Origin: JAEMQF01 sp963850525
Lineage (GTDB): Bacteria > Pseudomonadota > Gammaproteobacteria > Burkholderiales > Burkholderiaceae_C
Assembly: GCA_963850525.1 (NCBI GenBank)
Contig: CAWKLQ010000008.1
Span: forward strand, 372,001 to 436,000
Length of the DNA stretch: 64,000 bases
Reading direction: 5' to 3'
The position numbers were made by a program, and so were the translations under genes. Below are positions 9,019-17,872 of the stretch, piece by piece. The notes beneath the pieces are model-generated. The model was not told the origin of the DNA. It saw only the letters and a list, made by a program, of their open reading frames with translations, and ran no database searches. The first letter of the stretch is position 1; each line of letters opens with the position of its first letter.

Positions 9019-10463
9019 CCTGGGTTCGCGCCACCGGGGTCGATGGGCCAAGTCAATTGAAACCGGAGCAACGGCCCGGCGTCTTGACTTAGCTCAAGCC
9101 GGCCGCGCAGCGGCTCGATCATCGCACGGCTCAACAGCACGCTGCGTGCGGCACGCAAGTCCGCCGGGTCGATGCACGCCGGGAACTCGAGCTGCGTGCG
9201 AACCGCGCCGGCATCAAGGCGCGTTGCCACACGAACCGTGTGCGGCGCATCCGGCAGCATCGCCTCGCAGCCGAGCGTCATCAACTGCATCAGCACCTGC
9301 TGCAATGTGGCGCCGGGCACGCGCAGTGCGGGGATGTCGACGCCGAGGTCGAACTCGAACTCGACGTGCCGGTAGCGCTTGTCGTAGCCGAGCCATTGCG
9401 CGACGTGGCGCAGCATGGCGTTGATGTCGACCCAGTCGAATTCGGTGGGCTGCGGCGCGGCGACGTCGGCCAGGTGGTGCGCCGCCAACGTGGCGCGCTG
9501 CGTCTGTGCCAGGATCATTTGCGCGGCTTCGGCGATGCGCTGCGCGGAAACGTCGCCCTGCAGCGCTTTCAAGTCCTGCGCAACGCCGGCGATCACCGCC
9601 AGCGGGTTGTTCACCTCGTGCGCCACGCCCGCGGCGAGCGCCGCGACCGCGAGCATCTTGTCCTGGTGTGCGCGCCGATGCTCATCGAGCTCGATGCGCT
9701 TCTCGCGCTCGTCCAGGTCGGTCGCCATGCGGTTCACGGCGTGCATGAGGTGGCCGAGTTCGTCACTGCGCGCCACCGGCAGCATGCTGCCGCGTTGGCC
9801 GCGCACGATGCTGCGCGCATGCCCCTCCAGGCTGCCGATGTCGCGCGTCAGGCGCGCAAAAAACCAGGCCGCGAGCGCGCCGAAGCCGGCGATTCCGGCG
9901 AGCGACAAGAACAGGGACTTCTTCGTGATGGCGTCGTAGTGGCGCTGGTAGTCCTGCGTGAGTTCGTCGCGGCGCTCGCCGAGCCGGCCGCGGCGCGCCT
10001 CGAGATCCTGCGCGACGCCGCTGAGCGCCTCGCGCAACTCGATCCACAGCGTGCGCAGCGGCGCCGCCTGCACGCCGGCGTGGCTGTTGGCAATGGCGCG
10101 CCACAGCGCGGCATAGTCGGAGTCGAACTCATCGAGCGCGGCGAAGGCCTGCGCGCACACCTGCATGTATTGCGCAATCTCCGCGGGCATCGACGGTTCG
10201 ATCATGGTCGCATTGCTCACCAGACTCACGTCCAGCACGGCGCCGTTCACGGTCGCTTCGGCCAAGGCCAGTGCCTTCTCGTGGCGCGACAGGCGCTGCA
10301 GCGTCTGCACGCTGTCGTCCAGCCCGGCGCGTTCCAGCGAGACGTAGGCGACCGAGCCAAGCACATACGCCAACAGCGCGAGCGTGGCGAACCAGCCTTT
10401 GGCACGCAGCGACTGGCGCACCCGCAGCGGCGGAAGTTGCGCGGCGGCGTCGCGATCCGTCAT
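9015..10463 (-). CDS. membrane sensor histidine kinase with degenerate ATPase domain
   Basis: 482 residues. Two membrane helices (about 24-46 and 184-204) flank a periplasmic sensor of roughly 135 residues, followed by HAMP and a clear H-box (AAGVAHEVNNPLAVI, His282). The C-terminal region aligns in position with HATPase_c, but the N-box reads LQQVLMQLMTLGCEAM without the expected Asn, and the DxGxG and GxGxG glycine boxes are missing (LEFPACIDPADL; SVLLSRAMIEPLRG). It may therefore not bind ATP and may need another kinase for phosphorylation. It overlaps its cognate regulator gene by four bases and is the first gene of the operon. Confidence 0.9.
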   Translation of the reverse strand: MTDRDAAAQLPPLRVRQSLRAKGWFATLALLAYVLGSVAYVSLERAGLDDSVQTLQRLSRHEKALALAEATVNGAVLDVSLVSNATMIEPSMPAEIAQYMQVCAQAFAALDEFDSDYAALWRAIANSHAGVQAAPLRTLWIELREALSGVAQDLEARRGRLGERRDELTQDYQRHYDAITKKSLFLSLAGIAGFGALAAWFFARLTRDIGSLEGHARSIVRGQRGSMLPVARSDELGHLMHAVNRMATDLDEREKRIELDEHRRAHQDKMLAVAALAAGVAHEVNNPLAVIAGVAQDLKALQGDVSAQRIAEAAQMILAQTQRATLAAHHLADVAAPQPTEFDWVDINAMLRHVAQWLGYDKRYRHVEFEFDLGVDIPALRVPGATLQQVLMQLMTLGCEAMLPDAPHTVRVATRLDAGAVRTQLEFPACIDPADLRAARSVLLSRAMIEPLRGRLELSQDAGPLLRFQLTWPIDPGGANPG

Positions 10464-10574
10464 GATTCCGGCGCTTCAAAAGCCGCTACGCTTGCGCCCG
10501 GCACGCTCGGCTGGCCCGGCGCAAAGTCGGGTACAGCGCTTGCAACGAATGACACCATCCCCCGGAGCCACCGC

Positions 10575-11102
10575 ATGTTCATCCCGCGTCTCATCGCCGC
10601 CCTCGCTCTGTCCGTCGCCCTGCAGCCGGCATGGGCCGATGCGCTGCAAGACGGCGTCGCCGCGATGCAGCGCAAGGACTATCCGGCGGCGTATCGTCTT
10701 CTCGAACCCTTGGCGCGCTCAGGCAATGCGCTCGCCCAATTGCGCCTCGGGCTGCTCTACTACCACGGTCATGGTGTGCGCGAGAGCGATTCCCTGGCCC
10801 TGCAATGGTTCGAACGCGCCGCCCGCCAGGGTTTGGCCGAAGCCCAGTTCCACTTAGGCAATATGTATGCCTATGGTCTGGCCGATCCGGGCCCGGGGGC
10901 CGATGCGAACCGGCTCGCCGCGCAATGGATTTTCGAAGCCGCGCGCCAGGGCCACGGCGAGGCGCAGTACAGCCTGGGAATCATGTTCCTCACCGGCACC
11001 GGTGTCGTGCAGGACGAGACCGAAGCGCAGCGCTGGATCGGCCGCGCCGCGGCGCAGGGCCATGCCGATGCCGGCGCCTACTTGAAGGGCAAGGCGCCGT
11101 AA
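10575..11102 (+). CDS. secreted Sel1-repeat protein
   Basis: 175 residues from ATG 10575. A signal peptide (ending near QPAWA-D) precedes four to five Sel1-like TPR units, with repeats such as AQLRLGLLYYHGHGV, AQFHLGNMYAYGL and AQYSLGIMFLTGTGV. Sel1 proteins are alpha-solenoid adaptors for protein-protein contacts. It is divergent from the kinase operon (start 10463), so the 110-base gap between them must hold both promoters. No specific partner can be named. Confidence 0.85.
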   Translation: MFIPRLIAALALSVALQPAWADALQDGVAAMQRKDYPAAYRLLEPLARSGNALAQLRLGLLYYHGHGVRESDSLALQWFERAARQGLAEAQFHLGNMYAYGLADPGPGADANRLAAQWIFEAARQGHGEAQYSLGIMFLTGTGVVQDETEAQRWIGRAAAQGHADAGAYLKGKAP

Positions 11103-11173
11103 GCCCGCGACAACCGCCGGGCGGAATCGGTTGTACCGGGCGCGGCGCGCGAGCCTCCGGCCGGCCCCAGGAA

Positions 11174-11189
11174 CGGGAATTGATTCCCG
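11174..11189. repeat. inverted repeat CGGGAAT-TG-ATTCCCG between convergent genes
   Basis: A perfect 7-bp dyad with a 2-base centre, followed four bases later by a further CGGGAG. The half-site CGGGAA resembles the inverted repeats at 32122-32149 and 33303-33320, but here its spacing is N4, not N6. It lies between the 3' ends of the Sel1 gene and the beta-helix gene. No sigma-54 promoter was found nearby and no T-run follows. It could be a weak terminator or an unrelated dyad. Confidence 0.4.
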
Positions 11190-11251
11190 AAAACGGGAGT
11201 GCGACTCGCGGTTGAGGTCAGCTGCACCTCACGCGCCGACCTCTTGCGGCT

Positions 11252-12905
11252 CTACTTCACCCTGACGGTTGCCGAACAGGCCGCCGTGTTGCCGGCCACA
11301 TCCTTGGCCTCATAGGTGATGGAGTAGATGCGCCCGGCCCGGCTGTAGCGTTCGCTGCGCAACTGGCCGGTGAGGTCGGCGCTGCCCACGGTCCAACCCC
11401 GGATGTCCAGCGGCACGTCAGAGCGACTCAAGCCGCTGTCGGCCTCGCTGCTGGTGACGGAGCGCAACGTGAAAAGTGACCCCGGGCTGGTTGTCATTGG
11501 CGCTGACGGTCGTGGTGATATTGACCAACTTGTGGTTCGGTTCCTGCAGCGTTTTGGGCCGCGCGGTGGCCGTGCAGCTGGGTGGAATGTTGTCCACCTG
11601 CACTTCGAAGGCGCCCCGGTCCACCGTGCCTCCGGTGGGGCTGATGCGTGGGAAGCCGGCACCGCGTTGATCGGTGATGAGGCCGGCGTCTATGGCCAAC
11701 TGATTGACGCCCAGGTCGATCGCCGGGCTGCCTGTCAACGGGGCCATCGTGCGCGTCGGGCCGCCGTTGTTTTGCAGCGGGCCGAGGTGCGCCGGTGTGT
11801 TGGCCAGGCTGGTCGCGTTGGCGAAGACGCAAGTGGCATCGTCACTCAGGTTGCCGCCCTCGTCGAAAATGACCAAGGCGCCGCAATTGCCGTTCGTGCT
11901 CTTCTCGACAATCGTGTTGCGCAGAGCCAAGTGCAATGGGCCAGAAGCAAAGATGGCACCACTGTTCCCCGCAGAATTGCCGGAATTCGATATGTTGCCG
12001 GAGAAAGTGCTGCTGGCCACAGTGAGCCGCCCAGGGATGTCGAATGCGCCGGCAGAGTAGATTGCACCGCCCGAGGTCGCCGATGAATTGGCGTAGAAGG
12101 TGCTGTTGGTGATCGTGTTTGCGAGCCCGAAGGAATTCATAACCCGAATGGCGCCACCGAAGAGGGCCGTATTGCCGGCGAAGGTACTGCCGCTGACCGT
12201 CAGCGGACCAAAGGGCTTATAGATGGCACCGACTGTGCCGGAATTGTTCTCGAATGTGCTGTTGCTGATGGTGATGGGCCCTCCCGAATAGCCATAGATC
12301 GCGCCAACCGAGGGGTCTCCGGGCGTAGTGGCCGAATTGCCGATGAAGCTGCTGTTGGCCACCGTCAGTGAGGTGTTGCTACCGAGAGCAGCGAACATCA
12401 TGATTGCGCCAGCGGACGCTCCCGCGTTTGTCGAGTTGGCCGAAAACACACAATCCGTAATGCTCAGAGTGGCCCCGCCCGCTGGAGCACCAAGACTTGG
12501 AGCTAAGACGCTTACCCCGCCCGCCGCGAAATTCTGGGTCGTCCGTCCGTTGGCGATGGTGAGCGACTTCAAAGCCAGCGACGTGGCTCCGTCCAGTTGC
12601 AACACCTGAGACGTGCCACCGCCGCTGAGCGTGACGGACCGGCCCGTAGCGTCGATCGCCAGCGTGTCGATGATGACCGGCAAGACCGATCCCAGGGTGA
12701 TGGTGCCGCTCACCCCGAAGTTGATCGTGTCGGGGACGCCCACGCTGGCGTTGGCGGCGTTGATGGCCTGGCGCAGCGTGCAGGAGTTGCCGCAGAGGGA
12801 GCCGCCGGTATCGGCGTTGCTCGTGACGGTAAAGACCGCCGCTTGGGCGGCACCAAGGCCGAGGCAAAGCGCCAGCGCGGCGCCGAGTACGGTGAGTTCT
12901 CTCAT
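11252..12905 (-). pseudogene. secreted right-handed beta-helix protein (CSLREA / choice-of-anchor Q type), frameshifted near the 3' end
   Basis: From ATG 12905: signal peptide (ending near AAQA-AV), a CSLREA-like start (TVTSNADTGGSLCGNSCTLRQ), many parallel beta-helix rungs (NSTFENNSG, STFAGNTALFGGAI, STFSGNISNSG) and a choice-of-anchor Q segment (LGPLQNNGGPTRTMAPLTGSPAIDLG). At the run of four C at 11480-11483 (GGGG in the coding strand) the frame shifts. Skipping one base restores an Ig-like tail (SLFTLRSVTSS ... YEAKDVAGNTAACSATVRVK) ending at 11252. The intact product would be about 550 residues and surface-exposed. Artefact or true decay cannot be told apart here. The Ser/Asn-rich composition differs from that of its neighbours. 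Confidence 0.75.
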
Positions 12906-13594
12906 TGCGGTGCAATTCCTAAGTGGTTGAGGTCAGGCGGCAAACCGAAGCGCAGCATCGTCATCGCGCAAACGGATCGAGTAGGCAAGAACCAGCGCCC
13001 GCTGGGAGTACCACCAAGTGAAAGCCTAGCAGCGCTTGGCCCAGATACGCCGGGGTTTGATCTCCGCGTTTGATTGAAGTCAACGGAGGCGCCGAGGCAA
13101 TCGATCGGGCTTCCTGCCGCGCGTATTGGGCGTGCTGCTGGCCGTGGCCGACGTGAGCTATCTGCTCAACAGCCTGGCCCTGCTGCTGGCGCCGGCGCTG
13201 GCCGGCGCGCTTTTCCCCTATGTGCGGCTGCCGGCCCTCGTCGGCGAGTTGTCGCTCGCTGTCTGGTTGACTTTGCGGGGCGTGAACAGCGACCGCTGGA
13301 CACCCTGATCGAACCCGCCCGCAAGCCTTCGAGAACGCGAGGAGCCACTGCCAAATCGGACCTTCTGGAGGCGCACTTCGCACTGACCATCGCGTAAGCG
13401 TCGTCGAAGCTCGATCCTGAACGTACCGCGTCAAGCACGCTTGCAACGCCGGTCGATGTGGCGTTACAACGTGGGTGTTCCACCTGGGCGGGCCGCACGC
13501 TCGCACACGTTGCCGCGGAATGCGACCCGCAGTCGCGTTGTGCAGGATGCTGTGCTTGCCCAAGCGCCTCGCTGAAACCTACACTGGCCACTGC
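12906..13594. other. gene-poor interval holding a DUF4386 remnant
   Basis: About 690 bases without an intact gene. The only coding trace is the DUF4386 C-terminal fragment at 13102-13308. The rest shows no RNA gene, repeat or convincing promoter to my eye. It must contain the promoters of the leftward beta-helix gene (start 12905) and the rightward YCII gene (start 13595). The interval looks like a degraded insertion or deletion scar. Confidence 0.5.
13102..13308 (+). pseudogene. DUF4386 membrane protein remnant (C-terminal fragment)
   Basis: The frame from about 13102 reads SGFLPRVLGVLLAV, then a hydrophobic segment, then LVGELSLAVWLTLRGVNSDRW before a stop at 13306-13308. This is the typical C-terminal end of DUF4386 proteins (about 220 residues with six or more helices), in which SxFLPRxLG follows a cytoplasmic loop. 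The first two thirds are missing and no credible start lies upstream, so only the last two helices remain. Confidence 0.55.
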
Positions 13595-13900
13595 ATGAAC
13601 GATTTCATCCTACTCATGTACAGCGATGCAACGGATCAAGTTGCCGCCGCTGACGGTGCCAAGTGGGGCGAGTACTTCGCCAGCCTGCACTCATCAGGAC
13701 GGTTTGAAGGCGGAAGTTCGATCGGCTCAGGTCTGCATCTGCGAAAGGGGCACCCGGACAGACCCTCAACGCCCGCACTCAGTGGATTCATTCGCGTTCG
13801 CGCTGAGAACCTGGTCGGGGCTCGCACTTTGTTGGCCGGAAATCCAATCTATGAAGCGGGCGGTACCGTTGAAATACGAGAACTTCCCCCAGACGAGTAG
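13595..13900 (+). CDS. YCII-related domain protein
   Basis: 101 residues starting at ATG 13595 (MNDFILLMYSD). The alpha/beta barrel-like YCII fold is suggested by the N-terminal strand, the mid-section GSGLHLRKG and the closing GNPIYEAGGTVEIRELP, which matches the usual family ending (NPxxxxGGxVEIRPxP). Members are small dimeric proteins of uncertain enzymatic role, often beside ECF sigma factors; no sigma factor is present here. Upstream in-frame bases do not look coding, so the internal ATG was chosen. Confidence 0.75.
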   Translation: MNDFILLMYSDATDQVAAADGAKWGEYFASLHSSGRFEGGSSIGSGLHLRKGHPDRPSTPALSGFIRVRAENLVGARTLLAGNPIYEAGGTVEIRELPPDE

Positions 13901-14022
13901 CACTCTCTTGGGCGTCGTATGGAGCTCGCGGACATCGATCGACGCAACCCTGCAGCGAGGACATGACCAACCCGCGCGGCAACCTCCTCGCGAGCTCTGC
14001 GAATGCATGCGCCGGGTGGCCG

Positions 14023-15117
14023 TCAGTTCGCGGCGTCGGCCGGCGCTGAATTCGCCACAGGCGCGCCGACGGCCGGCACGTGGCGCAGGAAGAAGGCTGC
14101 GATCTTGCGGTCGACTTCGGGCATGCGGCTGCGGTCGAAGCCCGGCGGGTCGCTGAGGAGCTCGCCCGCGATGCCGCCGAGGCCGGGCGGAAACGGCGAC
14201 AACATCGAGCCATGCCCAGCGTCCGGCATGTCGGCGAGCACCTCGCACGTCCGGCACGCGCCGCGCACCGCGCCGCCGTGCCAGTGCGTTACGAGCCAGC
14301 GGTCCTTCTCGGCGAGGACCAGTGCCAAGGGCACGCGCGGCACGGCCAGTGACAACAGGTCGTAGTCGGCCGCAAACGGCACCGCGGCGACAACCGCTGC
14401 AACGCGCGGATCCTGATGTTCGCGCAGCCGGTCGTCGTCGAATCGGGACTGGATGACCTTCACCGCCAGCCATTGCTTGAAGCCGTCCAGCGGGCCGCCG
14501 GTGAGCTGCGTGAAGAGGCCGACACAGGCCGGGAAGTCCTCGGCAATGTGCGCGGCGCAGTGACGCGCGAAGCCTGCCGGCGACCAGCGGCCGCCGGCCA
14601 GCGTGAGCGCGGTATGGCCGCCGGCCGACATGCCGTAGACGCCGACCTTGTCGAGCTGCAGCAGCGGCGCGAAGCGCGGATCGCGTTCGATCGCATCGAT
14701 GGCGCGCGACACCTCGGCCGGCCGGAGCAGCCAGCTGTCGGGGCCGGGCTTGCTGTCGTCGCGGTAGTTGTCGGCGCGGTGCTCGGGCATCGCCACGACG
14801 TAGCCCACTTCGACGAGCGCCCGGGCCAAGTCGGCATGCACCCAGGGCGAGCCGCCCGATCCGTGCGAGATCACGACGAGCCGGCCGTTGCCGCGCTGCG
14901 GCGCCGCGTCGACAGCCAAGGGCAGCGTCATGCGGCCGCGCCGCACGGGCTGCTCGGGTGCGTCGCTCGGGTAGTAGACGGTGACCGGACCGTCTTCGCC
15001 GCTGGGGGGAAGCGCCGTCTGGCCGAGCGCGGCCGCCCAGGCCGTTTGCGCCATGGCGCTGGTCAGTGCCAGCACGCAGGCGCCCAGCGTCGCCCAGGAA
15101 CGAATCGAAAGCTTCAT
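14023..15117 (-). CDS. secreted alpha/beta hydrolase, dienelactone-hydrolase/PAF-acetylhydrolase-like
   Basis: 364 residues. A signal peptide (about 1-28) leads into an alpha/beta hydrolase core. The oxyanion-side motif is VVISHGSGGSPW, the nucleophile elbow is GMSAGGHTA, and a late histidine sits in DAGHGSM. This pattern fits periplasmic predicted dienelactone hydrolases and PAF-AH-like esterases. Two Cys in RGACRTCEVL may form a disulfide. It lies 110 bases downstream of the AraC-type regulator on the same strand, a plausible regulator-target pair. The substrate is unknown. Confidence 0.82.
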   Translation of the reverse strand: MKLSIRSWATLGACVLALTSAMAQTAWAAALGQTALPPSGEDGPVTVYYPSDAPEQPVRRGRMTLPLAVDAAPQRGNGRLVVISHGSGGSPWVHADLARALVEVGYVVAMPEHRADNYRDDSKPGPDSWLLRPAEVSRAIDAIERDPRFAPLLQLDKVGVYGMSAGGHTALTLAGGRWSPAGFARHCAAHIAEDFPACVGLFTQLTGGPLDGFKQWLAVKVIQSRFDDDRLREHQDPRVAAVVAAVPFAADYDLLSLAVPRVPLALVLAEKDRWLVTHWHGGAVRGACRTCEVLADMPDAGHGSMLSPFPPGLGGIAGELLSDPPGFDRSRMPEVDRKIAAFFLRHVPAVGAPVANSAPADAAN

Positions 15118-15226
15118 GAGTCATCTCCACATCGGCGGCACCCTGCCCCCGGTGCGGTGACGATCGTCGACAAGCGCGGACAAGTCTCGCCAAGAACTGC
15201 AAGGCGTGGCTTTCGGCTGGTCGATT

Positions 15227-16351
15227 TCAGGAATCGGCGATGTTTAGCTTGCGAAACTCGGTCGGCGTCAGTCCGGTGACGGCCTTGAAGGCGCGGTTGA
15301 AGGGGCCGATCGACTGAAAGCCGGCGGTCAGCGCGATGGTCAGCACCGGCGAATCGCGCTGGGCTGGATCGACCAGCGCAGCCTTGGCCTCGTCCAGCCG
15401 CAGGCCGTTGACGTAGGCATTGAAATTGCGATGACCCAGGCGCTGGTTGATGTGGCGGCGCAAGCGGTACTCCGGAACCGACAGCATCGCCGCCAGCGCC
15501 GCCACGGTGAGCTTCTCCGAGCGGTAGGCGCGGTCGTGCCGCATCCGCTTGTGCAGCGCTTCGGCCAGGCGCGCTTCGGTGGCGTCGGGCGGCGGCAACG
15601 GCGGCGGTGGCCCGGCGCCCTCGGCGAGCGACGCCTGGGCCAGCGTGGCAGTCGCGTCGGCGGGCGGCCGGCTTAGGGTTGCGGCCGGAAACAGCTCGGT
15701 CGAGGCGAGCCGCAGAAGCCGCCAGGCCACACCCCCCGCAATCACGAGCAACACGGCCATGTCGAACAGCGCCGCGCTGTCGCTCAGGCGGCCCTGCGGC
15801 GCGCTCAGGCGCAGGCCGAGCTGCACCAGCGTGTACGCCACGCCGGTGACGAGCACGAAGAATCGCAGGCGGCGCCGCGCTTCCACCAAGTCGTCGCGCC
15901 AGTGCTGCACCGCCGCGTGCACGGCCAGCAGCGCGCCGGCAAGCGGCACAGCACGCAGCAGGACGCGCAGCAGAATCGCGATCCAGGCCGGCGCGCCGGT
16001 GACCATGTCGCAGTTCAACAGTCCGACCGTGAATGCCAAGGCCCAGGCCGCGGCGTGCCAGGGCCGCCAGCGGAAGTCGTCGTCGAACAGGGTGCGCACG
16101 AACAGCCAGAACAGCACGGCGTTGGCCACCGAGATGCCGACCAGCGGCGACTGCACCGCGCACGACACGCGCTGCTCGAAGGTCGGCGTCGAGCTGAAGA
16201 CCTGCACGACGAGGCCCAGCGTGAGCAGCGCGCCGGCCTGCGCCGCGGGCAGCCGCGGCCGGTCGCGCAGCATCAGACCGGCGGCCAGCAGCAGCAGCGC
16301 GACGACCATGCCGCGCAGCGCGGCGTCGACCAGAACGAGAGGCTCGAACAT
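15227..16351 (-). CDS. membrane-anchored AraC-family transcriptional regulator
   Basis: 374 residues from ATG 16351 (MFEPLVLVDA); a TTG at 16384 would add 11 residues. The N-terminal two thirds consist of about six to seven hydrophobic helices. The C-terminus is an AraC/XylS double helix-turn-helix (LTVAALAAMLSVPEYRLRRHINQ ... ALTAGFQSIGPFNRAFKAVTGLTPTEFR). This is the architecture of membrane-bound AraC regulators that read extracytoplasmic signals. It probably controls the hydrolase downstream (14023-15117), though no operator could be identified. Confidence 0.88.
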   Translation of the reverse strand: MFEPLVLVDAALRGMVVALLLLAAGLMLRDRPRLPAAQAGALLTLGLVVQVFSSTPTFEQRVSCAVQSPLVGISVANAVLFWLFVRTLFDDDFRWRPWHAAAWALAFTVGLLNCDMVTGAPAWIAILLRVLLRAVPLAGALLAVHAAVQHWRDDLVEARRRLRFFVLVTGVAYTLVQLGLRLSAPQGRLSDSAALFDMAVLLVIAGGVAWRLLRLASTELFPAATLSRPPADATATLAQASLAEGAGPPPPLPPPDATEARLAEALHKRMRHDRAYRSEKLTVAALAAMLSVPEYRLRRHINQRLGHRNFNAYVNGLRLDEAKAALVDPAQRDSPVLTIALTAGFQSIGPFNRAFKAVTGLTPTEFRKLNIADS

Positions 16352-16472
16352 CCCGAATGTTAGGCGGCGCAAGGCCAGCGGCAAGAATCGGCCGGTTGCG
16401 GCGACCCAATCTCATTCGATTGAATGCAAATTGGCATGCACGCCGTGCACTGTTTGCCAGGCCGGCCGACCC

Positions 16473-17048
16473 TCACCGCTGCGCCGCAACGCGGCGCTCG
16501 GCCAGGCGCGTCTCCCACTCCCACAGCGCCGAGCGTGCACGCCGCAAATGGCTCTGGTTCTCGTCACGCGCCAGGTGCAGGTAGCTGCGCATCGCGCCGA
16601 GCGCGAGTTCGAGATCGCCGAGCGCCTCGTGCGCGAGCGCCAGGCCGTAGTAGGCATTCGCCTGTGCAGCCTTCAGCGCCATCGCGGCTTCGAAGGAATC
16701 GCGCGCGGCAGCCGGTCGGCTGAGCCCCAGCAACGCAAACCCCATGTTCACATGCGCCTCGGGCATTTGCGGCGCGAGTTCGAGCACGCGGGTCAGGGCT
16801 GCGGCGGCGCGCTCGTATTCTTTGGCGTGCAGCAGCAGCACGGCGCTGTTGAAGTTCTGGCTCAGCTCGGCGTCGCGGCTTGTGCCCAGGCGCGCAGGCA
16901 CCTCGCGGCGCGCGCTCGAACCCGGATGCCCATCGGTCGCCGCCTGCGGCGCGTGCGTAGGCTCGAGCCACGCAAACCACGCGCCGCCGAGCAACACGGC
17001 CGCGGCGGTGAATGCCGCGCCCAGCCAGCGGCGGTCCGGCTTGCGCAT
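16473..17048 (-). CDS. membrane-anchored TPR protein
   Basis: 191 residues. A single N-terminal membrane helix (about 10-27) is followed by a linker and three TPR-like repeats (NFNSAVLLLHAKEYERAAAAL, PEAHVNMGFALLGLSRPAAA, ANAYYGLALAHEALGDLEL). The start overlaps the ccsA stop by one base (TGATG). As the last gene of the cytochrome operon, next to ccsA, it may act as an assembly factor like the TPR parts of CcmI/NrfG that present apocytochromes to the haem ligation machine. That analogy is an inference. Confidence 0.82.
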   Translation of the reverse strand: MRKPDRRWLGAAFTAAAVLLGGAWFAWLEPTHAPQAATDGHPGSSARREVPARLGTSRDAELSQNFNSAVLLLHAKEYERAAAALTRVLELAPQMPEAHVNMGFALLGLSRPAAARDSFEAAMALKAAQANAYYGLALAHEALGDLELALGAMRSYLHLARDENQSHLRRARSALWEWETRLAERRVAAQR

Positions 17049-17872
17049 CACACGGCGCCCTTGTGCGGTGCGGTCGAGACAAACGGCACGCCGAAGAACG
17101 TCAGGAAAGCGAGCACGAAGACGCCGAGCAGCGCCGCGCCGAACGCGGCCGGCGCCAGGCGCAAGGTGGCGCGCGCGTGCAGCACCCCGGCCAGGGCGAG
17201 CCAGGTCAGAAAGGCCCAGGTCTCCAACGGGTCCCACGCCCAGTAGCGGCCCCACGCGTCTTGCGCCCAGACCGCGCCGACGATCAGCATCAGCGTCTCG
17301 AAGACGAAGGCGTAGGCGGCGAAGCGGTGCGCCAACAGATCGAAGCGCCGGTCGTCGGCCAGGCCGGCGCAGCGCGCTGCGCCCCAGCCGGTGCGGCGCA
17401 GCACAGTCACCGCACCCAGCGCCACGGCGACGAGCAGCAGGCCGAGGAACAGCTTGCCCACCAGTGTGTGCAGGTAGAGCAGCGGCGTCGCGTAAGTGGG
17501 CGGCAAGTGGCCGGGCCGCGCATCGGCGATCAGCAGCCATGCGCCCAGCGTCACCAGCACCGGCGCTGCGAACAAGGTGGCGCTGCGCAGTTCGCGCACC
17601 GCCCCGAGCGCCAGCGCGAACACGAGCGCCAGGCTCCACAGGTTGCTGCTGAGGATTTCATGCAGCGTCGTGAACGGGCCATGGCCGAGCGTGCGCCAGC
17701 GCGCCGCAAGCGACAGCGTGTGCAGCGCAAGTGCCGCAACCAGCGCACACGCAGCAACCCGGTGTGCGTGCCGGGCCGGGGCCAGCGTCGTCGGCCCGAA
17801 CGCCGGCAGCGCGGCCAGCGCGACCAATGCGTAGGCGCAAAGTGCCGCCCAGAGCAAGGTCAGCTCAGGCAT
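17048..17872 (-). CDS. ccsA: CcsA/ResC-type cytochrome c biogenesis protein
   Basis: 274 residues from ATG 17872, overlapping the resB stop by eight bases. The protein is polytopic (about eight helices). It contains the Trp-rich haem-handling motif as WGRYWAWDPLETWAF and conserved histidines such as HEILSS and HTLVGK. In System II, CcsA pairs with ResB (CcsB) to export haem and ligate it to CXXCH motifs outside the inner membrane. Its place inside the multihaem operon suggests a dedicated copy for these cytochromes. Confidence 0.93.
   Translation of the reverse strand: MPELTLLWAALCAYALVALAALPAFGPTTLAPARHAHRVAACALVAALALHTLSLAARWRTLGHGPFTTLHEILSSNLWSLALVFALALGAVRELRSATLFAAPVLVTLGAWLLIADARPGHLPPTYATPLLYLHTLVGKLFLGLLLVAVALGAVTVLRRTGWGAARCAGLADDRRFDLLAHRFAAYAFVFETLMLIVGAVWAQDAWGRYWAWDPLETWAFLTWLALAGVLHARATLRLAPAAFGAALLGVFVLAFLTFFGVPFVSTAPHKGAV

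Noticed and set aside
10543..10562. Possible sigma-54 promoter (minus strand TGG...TTGCA) in front of the kinase operon
   Set aside because: The GG to GC gap is eleven bases instead of ten and the -24 box is poor.
16473..17639. 388-residue frame covering the TPR gene and part of ccsA
   Set aside because: The upstream two fifths are an out-of-frame reading of ccsA; the TPR protein starts at 17048 with its own membrane helix.
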